Below, in pieces: positions 15,505 to 23,403 of a DNA stretch of 32,238 bases. Source of the stretch: Bacteroidota bacterium (GTDB lineage Bacteria; Bacteroidota; Bacteroidia; Chitinophagales; LD1); contig CANJVG010000027.1 in the NCBI GenBank assembly GCA_947478005.1, positions 1 to 32,238 of the forward strand, in the 5' to 3' direction. Every line of letters begins with the position of its first letter. The stretch's first letter is position 1. The notes beneath the pieces were generated by a model that was not told where the DNA came from, made no database searches, and saw nothing but the letters and a program-made list of their open reading frames with translations. The position numbers and the translations under genes are program-made.

Positions 15505-15535
15505 TTGCAATTTTTGGCAACAAAAAAGACTTTTG
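15505..15535 (+). promoter_or_regulatory. Candidate promoter for the DUF3078 gene
   Basis: TTG at 15505-15507 and GACTTTTG at 15528-15535 with 20 bases between them, one mismatch from the Bacteroidota -7 consensus, 22 bases ahead of the chosen ATG at 15558. This placement supports the internal start. Confidence 0.35.
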
Positions 15536-15557
15536 GCTCGAATCAAAACTTGATATT

Positions 15558-16724
15558 ATGAAGAAAACAATTCTACTCTCTGCACTTATAATGATGATAG
15601 GTGCAACTATGGCTCAGGACTCTGCCCGTGTTAAGAAAAGACCAACCTTTGTATTAGGAGGCGATGGCATTTATGTAAAGGACTCCACCTGGAAAATTGG
15701 TGGTTATATTGGGGTTACCATTAGTCAAACTGCCCTTTATCAATGGGGCCCGGGCGGCAACAACAACTTCGCCTTTCTTTTAGGAGCGAGTTTATACGCC
15801 AACTATAAAAAAGGCAAGGCAATGTGGGACAACAGCTTAGATGCTAAATGGGGAATGGTTGCCAATGGATTAATTCGAAACAAAGCTTTAGCAAGAAGCA
15901 ATTTGCAAAAGAATATTGATGTTTTCGCCATCAAAACCAACGTAGGATACGAGGTTTCGAAATCGCTCTACGTTTCTGCACGTTTAGGTTTTGAAACGCA
16001 AATCACTCCAAGTTACGATTATTCATTAACGGACACAACAAACAGTGGCTTTAGAAGGTACACCGTTTCAAAATTTGCAGCACCGGCTGTGTTAAGCATC
16101 GGTCCTGGCTTAACCTACAAGCCTAAAGATTATTTCACACTCTTCTTCTCTCCGGTAGAAGGCAAAATGACTTTTGTGACAAAGGATAATCCGGGCAGAA
16201 ACATGGATACGTTGCCAAATGGAAAGTTTACCGATGGTTATTACAACAATGTTGATGAAACCCGATTTGGTTTGAAGAAAGGTTCCTATTTCATGGGTGA
16301 ACTGGGTTGGGAACTTGATTTGCTTTTCCAAAAGGATATTGTGAAGAACGTAAACTGGAAATCGCACTTGAATGTTTTCGGAGCCTATATGAACGATAGC
16401 TACAATCAGTATTTACCTTCTTATAATTCTACCCTTAATGCCGTTGGTACCGACACAATTAAGTTAACCACTAAACACATTCCGGTGGTGAAATGGGAAA
16501 ATGATATTGTGTTTAAAGTAAACAAATGGTTGAGCGCAACGCTTTCCTGCAAATTTGTTTATCAGTACAATGCTCAGGTGCCAATTGATGTGCGCAATAA
16601 CGACACAAATAAAAAGGGTCCAGATGGTATCACAGATAAAGATGCAAAGGGCAATACGGTGAAAGGATATAACAAGCTGCAAATTTTCGAGCAGTTTGGT
16701 TTGGGCTTATCGGTGAAGTTTTAA
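15558..16724 (+). CDS. DUF3078 outer-membrane protein
   Basis: The 388-residue product begins MKKTILLSALIMMIGATMAQ, a signal peptide. It continues with the DUF3078 hallmarks: WKIGGYIGVTISQTALYQW, GGNNNFAFLLGASLYANYKK and WDNSLDAKWGMV. The remainder is barrel strands, including FKVNKWLSATLSCKFVYQY and the last strand FGLGLSVKF ending in Phe, as outer-membrane barrels do. The frame extends 29 codons further upstream, but that stretch lacks signal-peptide character and overlaps a candidate promoter, so I use the ATG at 15558. DUF3078 proteins are common in Bacteroidota and have no assigned function. It is divergent from the 14952-15305 gene and has its own terminator. Confidence 0.9.
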   Translation: MKKTILLSALIMMIGATMAQDSARVKKRPTFVLGGDGIYVKDSTWKIGGYIGVTISQTALYQWGPGGNNNFAFLLGASLYANYKKGKAMWDNSLDAKWGMVANGLIRNKALARSNLQKNIDVFAIKTNVGYEVSKSLYVSARLGFETQITPSYDYSLTDTTNSGFRRYTVSKFAAPAVLSIGPGLTYKPKDYFTLFFSPVEGKMTFVTKDNPGRNMDTLPNGKFTDGYYNNVDETRFGLKKGSYFMGELGWELDLLFQKDIVKNVNWKSHLNVFGAYMNDSYNQYLPSYNSTLNAVGTDTIKLTTKHIPVVKWENDIVFKVNKWLSATLSCKFVYQYNAQVPIDVRNNDTNKKGPDGITDKDAKGNTVKGYNKLQIFEQFGLGLSVKF

Positions 16725-16745
16725 GTAACAAGAATTACATAATTG

Positions 16746-16780
16746 AAACGTCCTGCACCATTTAATGCAGGACGTTTTCT
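16746..16780 (+). terminator. Rho-independent terminator after the DUF3078 gene
   Basis: AAACGTCCTGCA (16746-16757) pairs with TGCAGGACGTTT (16766-16777), followed by TCTATTTT. It starts 22 bases after the stop codon. Confidence 0.9.
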
Positions 16781-16806
16781 ATTTTGCACCCTCTTAGAAA
16801 ACAATC

Positions 16807-18054
16807 ATGAGCGAAAAACCCAAATTTAAAGTTGACAATACAACCGTGCACATAGAAACGGCTGTGTTAGTGGCTTTAGTTCCCCAAAATCAAAGCGATG
16901 AGCAAACCACCGAGTATTTAGATGAGCTCGAGTTTCTGGCCGAAACCGATGGTGTGCAAACGCTGAAACGGTTCACACAAAAATTGCCGCATCCTGACAA
17001 CAAGACCTACGTGGGCAAAGGGAAACTCGAGGAAATAAGAGCGTATGTAGAGGAAAAGGGAGTGGATTTGATTTTAATTGATGATGAAATTTCTCCGTCT
17101 CAACAGCGCAATATTGAAGAAGTGGTGAAAAAGCGCGTGCTTGACCGGAGCATGTTAATCCTGGATATTTTTGCTCAACGCGCCAGAACTGTGCAGGCCA
17201 AAACACAGGTTGATTTAGCGCAATTGCAGTATATGTTACCGCGCCTCAAAGGAATGTGGACGCACTTAGAGCGTCAACGCGGAGGAACGGGCACACGGGG
17301 AGGAGCCGGTGAAAAAGAAATAGAAACTGACAGGCGGATGGCCGAAAAGAAAATCTCGTTGCTGAAAGACAAACTAAAAGAGATTGACAAACAAAACGGG
17401 GTGAGAAGGAAAAACCGCAGCGAAATGATTCGTGTGGCGCTGGTTGGCTACACCAACGTAGGCAAATCAACCCTGATGAATTTGCTGTCGAAAGAAAATG
17501 TGTTTGCCGAAAACAAATTATTCGCCACGGTAGATACCACGGTTCGAAAAGTAACTTTCAATACAGTTCCGTTTCTGCTGAGTGATACTGTTGGTTTTAT
17601 TCGGAAACTTCCCCATCATCTTGTAGAAAGTTTTAAATCTACGCTCGATGAAGCCATTGAAGCCGATATTCTTTTACACGTGGTGGACATCTCTCACCCT
17701 GCCTTTGAAGACCAGATGAATGTGGTGAATGAAATTTTGAAAGATTTAAAATGCGAAGACAAACCGGTTATTGTTATCTTCAACAAAATGGATTTATACG
17801 AGCAAAAGAAGTTTGACGAATTTCTACCACAGGAAATCAGAACCAATTTGCTAAACGAACTAATGGAGAGCTGGATGGCGAAAACGCACGACAACTGTAT
17901 TTTTGTTTCAGCTACCCAAAACCGCAACACAGCTGACCTACGGGAATTGCTATTTCAAAAGGTGAAGAAGCTCTACCTGGAACGCTATCCGTATAAAGCT
18001 GGCTACTGGCAGGACTATCTCAGTCACTCAGACCCAACAGCCTTCGAATCCTAA
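16807..18054 (+). CDS. hflX: Ribosome-associated GTPase HflX
   Basis: HflX binds ribosomes and splits or rescues stalled 70S particles under stress. The 415-residue protein has the N-terminal HflX domain (DELEFLAETDGVQTLKRFTQ; THLERQRGGTGTRGGAGEKE before the coiled linker). The GTPase domain follows, with G1 GYTNVGKS at 214-221, G3 DTVGF at 260-264 and G4 NKMD at 326-329. Length and order match the family. The stop codon lies inside a 14-bp dyad that may be the operator of the next operon, so hflX and the TetR-paa operon are only 51 bases apart. No terminator is obvious between them apart from a weak AAAAGAAA/TTTCTTTT hairpin, so some read-through is possible. Confidence 0.95.
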   Translation: MSEKPKFKVDNTTVHIETAVLVALVPQNQSDEQTTEYLDELEFLAETDGVQTLKRFTQKLPHPDNKTYVGKGKLEEIRAYVEEKGVDLILIDDEISPSQQRNIEEVVKKRVLDRSMLILDIFAQRARTVQAKTQVDLAQLQYMLPRLKGMWTHLERQRGGTGTRGGAGEKEIETDRRMAEKKISLLKDKLKEIDKQNGVRRKNRSEMIRVALVGYTNVGKSTLMNLLSKENVFAENKLFATVDTTVRKVTFNTVPFLLSDTVGFIRKLPHHLVESFKSTLDEAIEADILLHVVDISHPAFEDQMNVVNEILKDLKCEDKPVIVIFNKMDLYEQKKFDEFLPQEIRTNLLNELMESWMAKTHDNCIFVSATQNRNTADLRELLFQKVKKLYLERYPYKAGYWQDYLSHSDPTAFES

Positions 18055-18102
18055 CAGTTGTTAGTTTCAAAAGAAATTGTTTCTTTTGCTGCCAATTGTT
18101 AG
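18051..18102 (+). promoter_or_regulatory. Candidate TetR-type operator pair and promoter of the paa operon
   Basis: CTAACAGTTGTTAG (18051-18064) is a dyad with perfect 6-bp arms. A second related site, CTGCCAATTGTTAG (18089-18102), matches it at 11 of 14 bases, 38 bp downstream. They flank a promoter-like arrangement: TTG at 18058-18060, 20 bases, then TTCTTTTG at 18081-18088. Binding at both sites would cover the -33 box and the transcription start. This arrangement suggests autoregulation by the TetR protein encoded at 18106; not tested. Confidence 0.5.
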
Positions 18103-18105
18103 TTT

Positions 18106-18681
18106 ATGGCAGCAGCACAATCAACCAAAGAGAAAGTAAAACAAACCGCTCAAAAACTTTTTCGCGAACGCGGCTATGCAGCGGTAGGTATGCGTGAGCT
18201 TGCTAAGGAAGTCGGAATACAGGCCCCCAGTTTATACAATCATTACAAGAGCAAAGACGACCTGTTGCGCGAAATATGCTTCGATATGGCGCAACACTTT
18301 TTTGCGGCTTTTGATAAAGCCATAGCTACGGAGGAAAAGTTTCCGCGAAAGCTTAAGGCAGCTATCAAAGCTCATATTGGTGTAATTGCTGCTAACCTCG
18401 AAGCCTCGGAAGTGTTTTTTAACGAGTGGATGTTTTTAGAACAACCACATTTAGGCAAATTCAAAAAACAGCGATTAGAATACGAGTTGAAATTTAGGGA
18501 GATCATTGATAAAGGAATTAAGAAGGGCGATTTCAAGAAAATGAATTCGAAACTTATTGCCTTTGCTATCTTCTCTGCGCTGAATGCGACTTATGATTTG
18601 TATCAATCGAGCGAAAAGTTATCGCAGGAAGAAATTGCTGAAGATATTTCAGACTTACTATTAAAAGGACTTAAATCTTAA
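18106..18681 (+). CDS. TetR/AcrR-family regulator of the phenylacetate operon (PaaR-like)
   Basis: The 191-residue protein has an N-terminal TetR helix-turn-helix (about 10-55): TKEKVKQTAQKLFRERGYA, then MRELAKEVGIQAPSLYNHYK, the classic recognition helix ending in YNHYKSKDDLL. The rest is an alpha-helical ligand domain without assignable pocket residues. It is followed by paaA after only 3 bases, so it is the first gene of the operon and very likely its repressor. By analogy with known TetR-type PaaR proteins, the effector would be phenylacetyl-CoA; that is inference. Two dyads in the upstream region are plausible operators. Confidence 0.88.
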   Translation: MAAAQSTKEKVKQTAQKLFRERGYAAVGMRELAKEVGIQAPSLYNHYKSKDDLLREICFDMAQHFFAAFDKAIATEEKFPRKLKAAIKAHIGVIAANLEASEVFFNEWMFLEQPHLGKFKKQRLEYELKFREIIDKGIKKGDFKKMNSKLIAFAIFSALNATYDLYQSSEKLSQEEIAEDISDLLLKGLKS

Positions 18682-18684
18682 ACT

Positions 18685-19671
18685 ATGTACGGAAGCACAA
18701 ACCTCTCGGAAGAGGATGCAAGGCGCATGAATACAACCGTGGAGGATCCCGAGAAACTCGAAGCATTTGAAGCGCGCATTGCGCGCGGAGAAAAAATTGA
18801 ACCACAGGATTGGATGCCGGTAGAGTATCGCAAGCAATTGATTCGGATGATAGAGCAACATGCACATTCTGAAATTGTTGGTGCTCTTCCGGAAGGAACC
18901 TGGATCACTCGTGCTCCAAATTTCAGAAGAAAATTAGCCTTAATTGCGAAAGTGCAGGATGAAGTTGGCCATGGTCAGCTACTATATTCAGCAGCGGAAA
19001 CTCTGGGCAAAACACGGGAAGAAATGATGAATGATTTGCTTAGTGGCAAATCGAAATACTCTAATGTATTTAATTATCCGGCAAATACCTGGGCCGATAT
19101 TGCGGTGATAGGATTTTTAGTTGATGGTGCAGCTATCGTAAATCAAACCATCAATTCAAAGGGCAGCTATGGACCATATTGTCGTGCTTTGGAGAGAATT
19201 TGTTATGAAGAAAGCTTCCACTTAAAACAAGGACACGACAACGTGGTTTATCTTGCGACTGGAACAAAACATCAACGCGCCATTTTGCAGGATGCAATTA
19301 ATCGGTGGTATCGTCCCCTTCTGCATTTTTTTGGTCCTCCTGATGTACAAAGCGCGCACAGCGAAAAGCTGATGAAATGGAAAGTGAAGCTGGCAAGTAA
19401 TGATGACATGCGAAACCAGTTTTTGGATATGTATGTGCCGAAAATTCTGGAACTGGATATTACTTTCCCTGATCCGAATCTGAAAAAGAACGAGGATGGT
19501 ATTTGGGAATTCAGTGACCCCGATTGGGATGAGTTCAAGCGGGTTATTAATGGGGATGGTCCTTGTAATGCCGAAAGAATTGCTGTTAGAAAATTTGCAG
19601 AGGAAGCAGGTCGTTGGGTGCGTCAGGCACTGATGAATCCTTCAGAAAAATATCAGGTTCCTTTAGCCTAA
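18685..19671 (+). CDS. paaA: 1,2-phenylacetyl-CoA epoxidase, catalytic subunit PaaA
   Basis: PaaA is the di-iron oxygenase subunit that epoxidises the ring of phenylacetyl-CoA, the entry step of the aerobic hybrid phenylacetate pathway. The 328-residue protein shows the expected carboxylate-bridged di-iron ligands: Glu63 (HAHSEIVG), Glu93/His96 (QDEVGHGQ) and Glu175 or Glu176/His179 ([11 protein letters not shown]). [20 protein letters not shown] is also present. Length and N-terminal start ([14 protein letters not shown]) fit the family. It lies 3 bases after the TetR gene and 11 bases before paaB, in the order paaA-B-C-D. Confidence 0.96.
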   Translation: MYGSTNLSEEDARRMNTTVEDPEKLEAFEARIARGEKIEPQDWMPVEYRKQLIRMIEQHAHSEIVGALPEGTWITRAPNFRRKLALIAKVQDEVGHGQLLYSAAETLGKTREEMMNDLLSGKSKYSNVFNYPANTWADIAVIGFLVDGAAIVNQTINSKGSYGPYCRALERICYEESFHLKQGHDNVVYLATGTKHQRAILQDAINRWYRPLLHFFGPPDVQSAHSEKLMKWKVKLASNDDMRNQFLDMYVPKILELDITFPDPNLKKNEDGIWEFSDPDWDEFKRVINGDGPCNAERIAVRKFAEEAGRWVRQALMNPSEKYQVPLA

Positions 19672-19682
19672 AACAAAACAAT

Positions 19683-20054
19683 ATGAGTTCGTTAGATCCA
19701 AGAGTAAATCGTCTCGATTTTAAAAAAGCAACGGATGGGGAAGTGCATACTAATTCCCATTTAATTACGTGGGAAGTGTTTCATCAGGATAAGCGCGGCA
19801 AACAGGCGGTGCACGTAGGTATTGTTCATGCATCTACCCCTGAAATGGCTTTGATTTTGGCTAAGGAACAATATGCCCGCAGAGGTAAGACCACTAATTT
19901 GTGGGTGGCAAAAACAAGTGATGTCTACACGTTCAGTACGCATGACGAAGATATTTTCGAAACAACTCCCGAAAAAACATTTCGAGACCCTGCATTTTAT
20001 AAGGTAAGAGATAGAATTGAGAAATTTCAGAACAGAAATAAAGTTACGATATGA
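19683..20054 (+). CDS. paaB: 1,2-phenylacetyl-CoA epoxidase, subunit PaaB
   Basis: PaaB is a small structural or bridging subunit of the phenylacetyl-CoA epoxidase complex. The 123-residue protein contains the family core: TWEVFHQDKRGKQAVHVGIV, HASTPEMALILAKEQYARRG, TNLWVAKTSDVY. It is longer than the roughly 95-residue E. coli protein at both ends. The frame runs further upstream into paaA, but MSSLDPRVNRLDFKK at 19683 is the sensible start, 11 bases after the paaA stop. Its stop overlaps the paaC start by 4 bases (ATGA), indicating translational coupling. Confidence 0.93.
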   Translation: MSSLDPRVNRLDFKKATDGEVHTNSHLITWEVFHQDKRGKQAVHVGIVHASTPEMALILAKEQYARRGKTTNLWVAKTSDVYTFSTHDEDIFETTPEKTFRDPAFYKVRDRIEKFQNRNKVTI

Positions 20055-20812
20055 ATAACTTAGCGATAAAAGATTTGCTATTGAAAATGGCTGACGATGC
20101 TCTTATTATCGGCCATAGAAACTCCGAATGGACCGGCATTGGACCAATTCTGGAAGAGGACCTTGCGTTTTCATCCATGGCACAGGATAAAATAGGACAT
20201 GCGCAAGCGCTCTACAGTATTCTACACGAAACTTTTGGTGAAGCGGATGCTGACACGCTTGCTTTTAAGCGTGAAGAGAAGGATTTTAAATGCTGCCAGT
20301 TCGTGGAGCAGCCTATTGGCGAATATGATTTCAGCATTGTTCGCCACTTTCTGTTTGACCATGCTGAACTGATTCGGTATGACATGCTAACTCTATCTTC
20401 CTTTCAGCAATTAGCTCAGCTGGCAAGGAAGGTGAAAGGAGAAATCAAATATCACGTGATGCATGCCGATATTTTTGTAAAGAAACTAAGCCTGGGAACA
20501 GAAGAAAGTAAAGCCCGCATGCAATCTTCCTTAAATTATGCCTGGCATATGGCGTTGGGAATTTTTGAGAAAGGAGAGTTTGAAGGAGAATTAGCTTCCG
20601 AAAATATTTTTGCAGGTGAAGAAGAATTGAAAAAACGCTGGCTCGAAAAAATAACTCCAATTCTTGAAGCGGCCGGTTTGAAAGTTCCTTTAACAGAGGA
20701 CTCTAAGATTGTATATGGGGGAAGAAAGGGCTTTCATTCAGAATATCTAAAACCTTTGCTGGATGAAATGTGTGAGGTGGTTAGAAGTGATGAGGCTACC
20801 GCTGAATGGTAA
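20051..20812 (+). CDS. paaC: 1,2-phenylacetyl-CoA epoxidase, structural subunit PaaC
   Basis: PaaC is the non-catalytic partner of PaaA with the same ferritin-like helical fold. The 253-residue protein starts MNNLAIKDLLLKMADDALII and shows the family patterns GHRNSEWTGIGPILEEDLAF, SSMAQDKIGHAQALYSILHE and LFDHAELIRYDML. FHSEYLKPLLDEM stands near the C-terminus. It overlaps paaB by 4 bases, and its stop lies close to or inside the start region of paaD. Confidence 0.95.
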   Translation: MNNLAIKDLLLKMADDALIIGHRNSEWTGIGPILEEDLAFSSMAQDKIGHAQALYSILHETFGEADADTLAFKREEKDFKCCQFVEQPIGEYDFSIVRHFLFDHAELIRYDMLTLSSFQQLAQLARKVKGEIKYHVMHADIFVKKLSLGTEESKARMQSSLNYAWHMALGIFEKGEFEGELASENIFAGEEELKKRWLEKITPILEAAGLKVPLTEDSKIVYGGRKGFHSEYLKPLLDEMCEVVRSDEATAEW

Positions 20813-20817
20813 TTAAT

Positions 20818-21321
20818 ATGGCCGAAGTTCTAAACATAAAAGCGGAAGAAGTTTGGGCAATACTTGAAAACGTAAAAGACCCGGAAATTCCCGTAATTTC
20901 TGTGGTAGAAATGGGTATGATTACCGGCATCCAAATTTCAGACAGTCCGAACATTGCGTGCATTACTATGACGCCAACCTTTGTCGGTTGCCCGGCTATA
21001 GACCTGATAAAAAAATCCATTCGCGAGGAGGTTTTGAAACTTGGATTTGATAAGGTGGAGGTGATGGTTGACTTCGAAACCAAATGGACTAGCGACCGGA
21101 TGAAACCTGAAGCAAAAGAAAAACTTGAAAAATTCGGGTTAGCTCCGCCAACCATTTTAAATGACGAGGAATTAACTGAGGTACAACTCAATAAAGTGCG
21201 TTGTCCTCATTGTCACAGTACGGATACTACATTGCGTTCTGCTTTTGGTTCTACTCTATGCCGCGCTATTCGTTTTTGTTTTTCTTGCCAGCAAGGATTT
21301 GAACAATTCAAGCCGATATAA
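20818..21321 (+). CDS. paaD: 1,2-phenylacetyl-CoA epoxidase maturation subunit PaaD
   Basis: PaaD belongs to the MIP18/DUF59-type iron-sulfur assembly proteins and is needed to build an active epoxidase. The 167-residue protein has the DUF59 core (VKDPEIPVISVVEMGMITGI, MTPTFVGCPAIDLI) and a C-terminal zinc-ribbon-like segment with CPHC and CFSC pairs around TLRSAFGSTLCRAIRF, as in family members. A second in-frame ATG at 20806 overlaps paaC by 7 bases; MAEVLNIKAEEVW at 20818 looks more natural, but the choice is open. It is the last gene of the operon in view; a weak terminator follows and paaE is absent. Confidence 0.93.
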   Translation: MAEVLNIKAEEVWAILENVKDPEIPVISVVEMGMITGIQISDSPNIACITMTPTFVGCPAIDLIKKSIREEVLKLGFDKVEVMVDFETKWTSDRMKPEAKEKLEKFGLAPPTILNDEELTEVQLNKVRCPHCHSTDTTLRSAFGSTLCRAIRFCFSCQQGFEQFKPI

Positions 21322-21335
21322 CGTAAAAACCGTTC

Positions 21336-21358
21336 AATAGCTTATCGCTATTTTTTGA
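21336..21358 (+). terminator. Weak terminator after paaD
   Basis: AATAGC (21336-21341) pairs with GCTATT (21347-21352) around a 5-base loop, followed by TTTTGATTTT. The stem is short, so termination may be partial. Confidence 0.5.
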
Positions 21359-21444
21359 TTTTATTGCGTGGACAAAAGACGGGAATCGAAAATAGATTTG
21401 GCGTTCTGTCTATAAACTTTAATTTCAAATCATAATTTGCAGGA

Positions 21445-23343
21445 ATGAGGGCTTTCTGTTTTACTCTACTTCTTTTTCTTTTGAATATTGCTACAGGCAT
21501 AGCCAGTACAAATCCTGCCGCTGCATTATTAAATCAACAGGCTGAACTGAAACTAAATCAAAATCCCAAAGAAGTTATTGTATTGGCTGGAAAAGCAAAG
21601 CTTTTGGCGGACCAACATAAGGACAAAAAAAACTCAGCTTTAGCCACCATCCTTTTAGGAGTAGCCAATTTCAAAATTGACAATTACGAACGCGCCAGAA
21701 TTTTGCTTCCCGAAGCTCTAAAGTTGAGCGAAGCATGTGACGATTCTTCTACTCTGGCTTATGCTTATTATTGGAATGCTAACATTGAAGTAAACAAAGG
21801 AGAATATTCCAAAGCATTGGAGCACTACGAAATAGCTAAAACCATTGCCACTGAAATTAAGGATTCTAAAAATTTGGCCCGTTGTTTAGATGGTTTGGGC
21901 GGTATTTATGAAATGCTAAATCAAAATGATAAGGCAATGACTTATTATAAAGAGTCACTCAAAACGGCCTCTGAAGCAAACTTTAAAGAATGGATACCGA
22001 CTATTCTTTCCTCCCTGGGTAATCTCGCTTTGAAAAACGGAAAGACAGAGCAGGCCATTGCGAAATTTAAAGAAAGTGCTTCAAAATCTGAGGAAGCGGG
22101 CAACCTAAATAATAAAGCGAATTGCCTTCAGCAACTGGCCTCCATTTATTATGATAAAAATGACACTAAGCTGGCTATGGAATATGTTCAGGGGGCTATG
22201 ATGCTGTTTCAGCAAACGGGAGCATTGGTTTCTTATAGCCGAAGCCGGTTGCAGTTAAGTTTGATTTTGATGAGCAACCGCGAGTATGACAAAGCAATAA
22301 GTTTAGCCAAATTGAGTTGGGATTTTGGGAAGGAAAAGAAGGATATAGGCTTGCAAAAGGACGCCTGCGAAGTGCTTTACTTCGGCTATTATAACAAAGG
22401 TGACAAAAGCAATGCGCTTAACTACCACATTCAGTTTTATGATTTATCGCAAAAGAATCAGGTGGAAGAGCTTGCAAAAAAACTTACCCAAATGGAGTTG
22501 AAAGATAAGTTTGAAAACGAGCAAAAAATAAACCAGGCGCTTCGCGAGAAAGAACGAGCCGAAATGAACGCACAAATCGGGCAACAGAAGTTCGTGAAAA
22601 AAGCCTCCTTTATTGTACTTGGATTGTTTGCAATTATAGCCGGGCTCTCTGTTTTTGCATTTGTTCAAAAGCGAAACGATACTAGGTTAATTGCCTCAGA
22701 GAAGCAAAAATCAGATGATTTACTGCTGCATATTTTACCTAAGGAGGTAATGATGGAACTAAAAGAAAGTGCAAAATCGGAAAACAGACAATACGATTTA
22801 GCAACCGTTCTTTTTGCAGATCTGAAAGTTATTTCCGGAATGACGGAAGGCATGAACTCGCAGAAATTGTTGGAAGAGATTGATTTTAATTTCAAAAAAT
22901 TTGATGAAATTATTGCCCGCTATGGAATCGAAAAAATAATGACTATTGGCGATGCTTATCTATGTGTAAGCTCGTTGCCTAATGCCGATAAAGAAAATGC
23001 CGTGAATGTTGTGAATGCTGCCTTCGAAATGCAGCAGTTTATTGCGCAAACAAGCCAGCTTCAAAGGCAACAGGGGTTGCCTTATTTTGAAATCAAAATT
23101 GGAATTAATTCGGGACCGCTTATAGCCGGCATTGTGGGATTGAGAAAGGTTGACCATGATATTTGGGGTGATACTGTGAACATAGCGGCACATATGGAGC
23201 AGCATGGGGAGGTAAAGAAGATAAACATTTCGGGAGGCACATTTGAATTGGTGAAGGATACCTTTTTTTGCCAACCCCGGGCTACTGATGAGACCCAAAG
23301 TAAAGGCTACATGCCCATGTATTTTGTAGAAGGGCTGTTATAA
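21445..23343 (+). CDS. TPR-sensor class III nucleotide cyclase with degenerate active site
   Basis: The 632-residue protein has a signal peptide (MRAFCFTLLLFLLNIATGIA). TPR repeats at about 30-340 include YAYYWNANIEVNKGEYSKAL and LDGLGGIYEMLNQNDKAM. A transmembrane helix lies at 387-409, followed by a linker (SDDLLLHILPKEVMMELKE) and a class III cyclase domain (about 450-632). The TPR part is therefore periplasmic and the cyclase cytoplasmic. Both metal-binding aspartates are present (Asp459 in LFADL; Asp503 in MTIGDAY, 44 apart as in the family). Asp572 and Asn579 (DIWGDTVN) also remain. The adenine-reading Lys is Met499 and the transition-state Arg is His583. As a homodimer it should be impaired or altered. 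The paralogous cyclase begins 60 bases downstream. It could act as a C1-like half of a heterodimer, a pseudocyclase or a cyclase with changed substrate. Confidence 0.88.
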   Translation: MRAFCFTLLLFLLNIATGIASTNPAAALLNQQAELKLNQNPKEVIVLAGKAKLLADQHKDKKNSALATILLGVANFKIDNYERARILLPEALKLSEACDDSSTLAYAYYWNANIEVNKGEYSKALEHYEIAKTIATEIKDSKNLARCLDGLGGIYEMLNQNDKAMTYYKESLKTASEANFKEWIPTILSSLGNLALKNGKTEQAIAKFKESASKSEEAGNLNNKANCLQQLASIYYDKNDTKLAMEYVQGAMMLFQQTGALVSYSRSRLQLSLILMSNREYDKAISLAKLSWDFGKEKKDIGLQKDACEVLYFGYYNKGDKSNALNYHIQFYDLSQKNQVEELAKKLTQMELKDKFENEQKINQALREKERAEMNAQIGQQKFVKKASFIVLGLFAIIAGLSVFAFVQKRNDTRLIASEKQKSDDLLLHILPKEVMMELKESAKSENRQYDLATVLFADLKVISGMTEGMNSQKLLEEIDFNFKKFDEIIARYGIEKIMTIGDAYLCVSSLPNADKENAVNVVNAAFEMQQFIAQTSQLQRQQGLPYFEIKIGINSGPLIAGIVGLRKVDHDIWGDTVNIAAHMEQHGEVKKINISGGTFELVKDTFFCQPRATDETQSKGYMPMYFVEGLL

Positions 23344-23403
23344 AAACTTGTTGTATTTCGTTTATTTGCACGGCTAAAGGGTTTACCTATTTTTAATCTC
23401 CTT

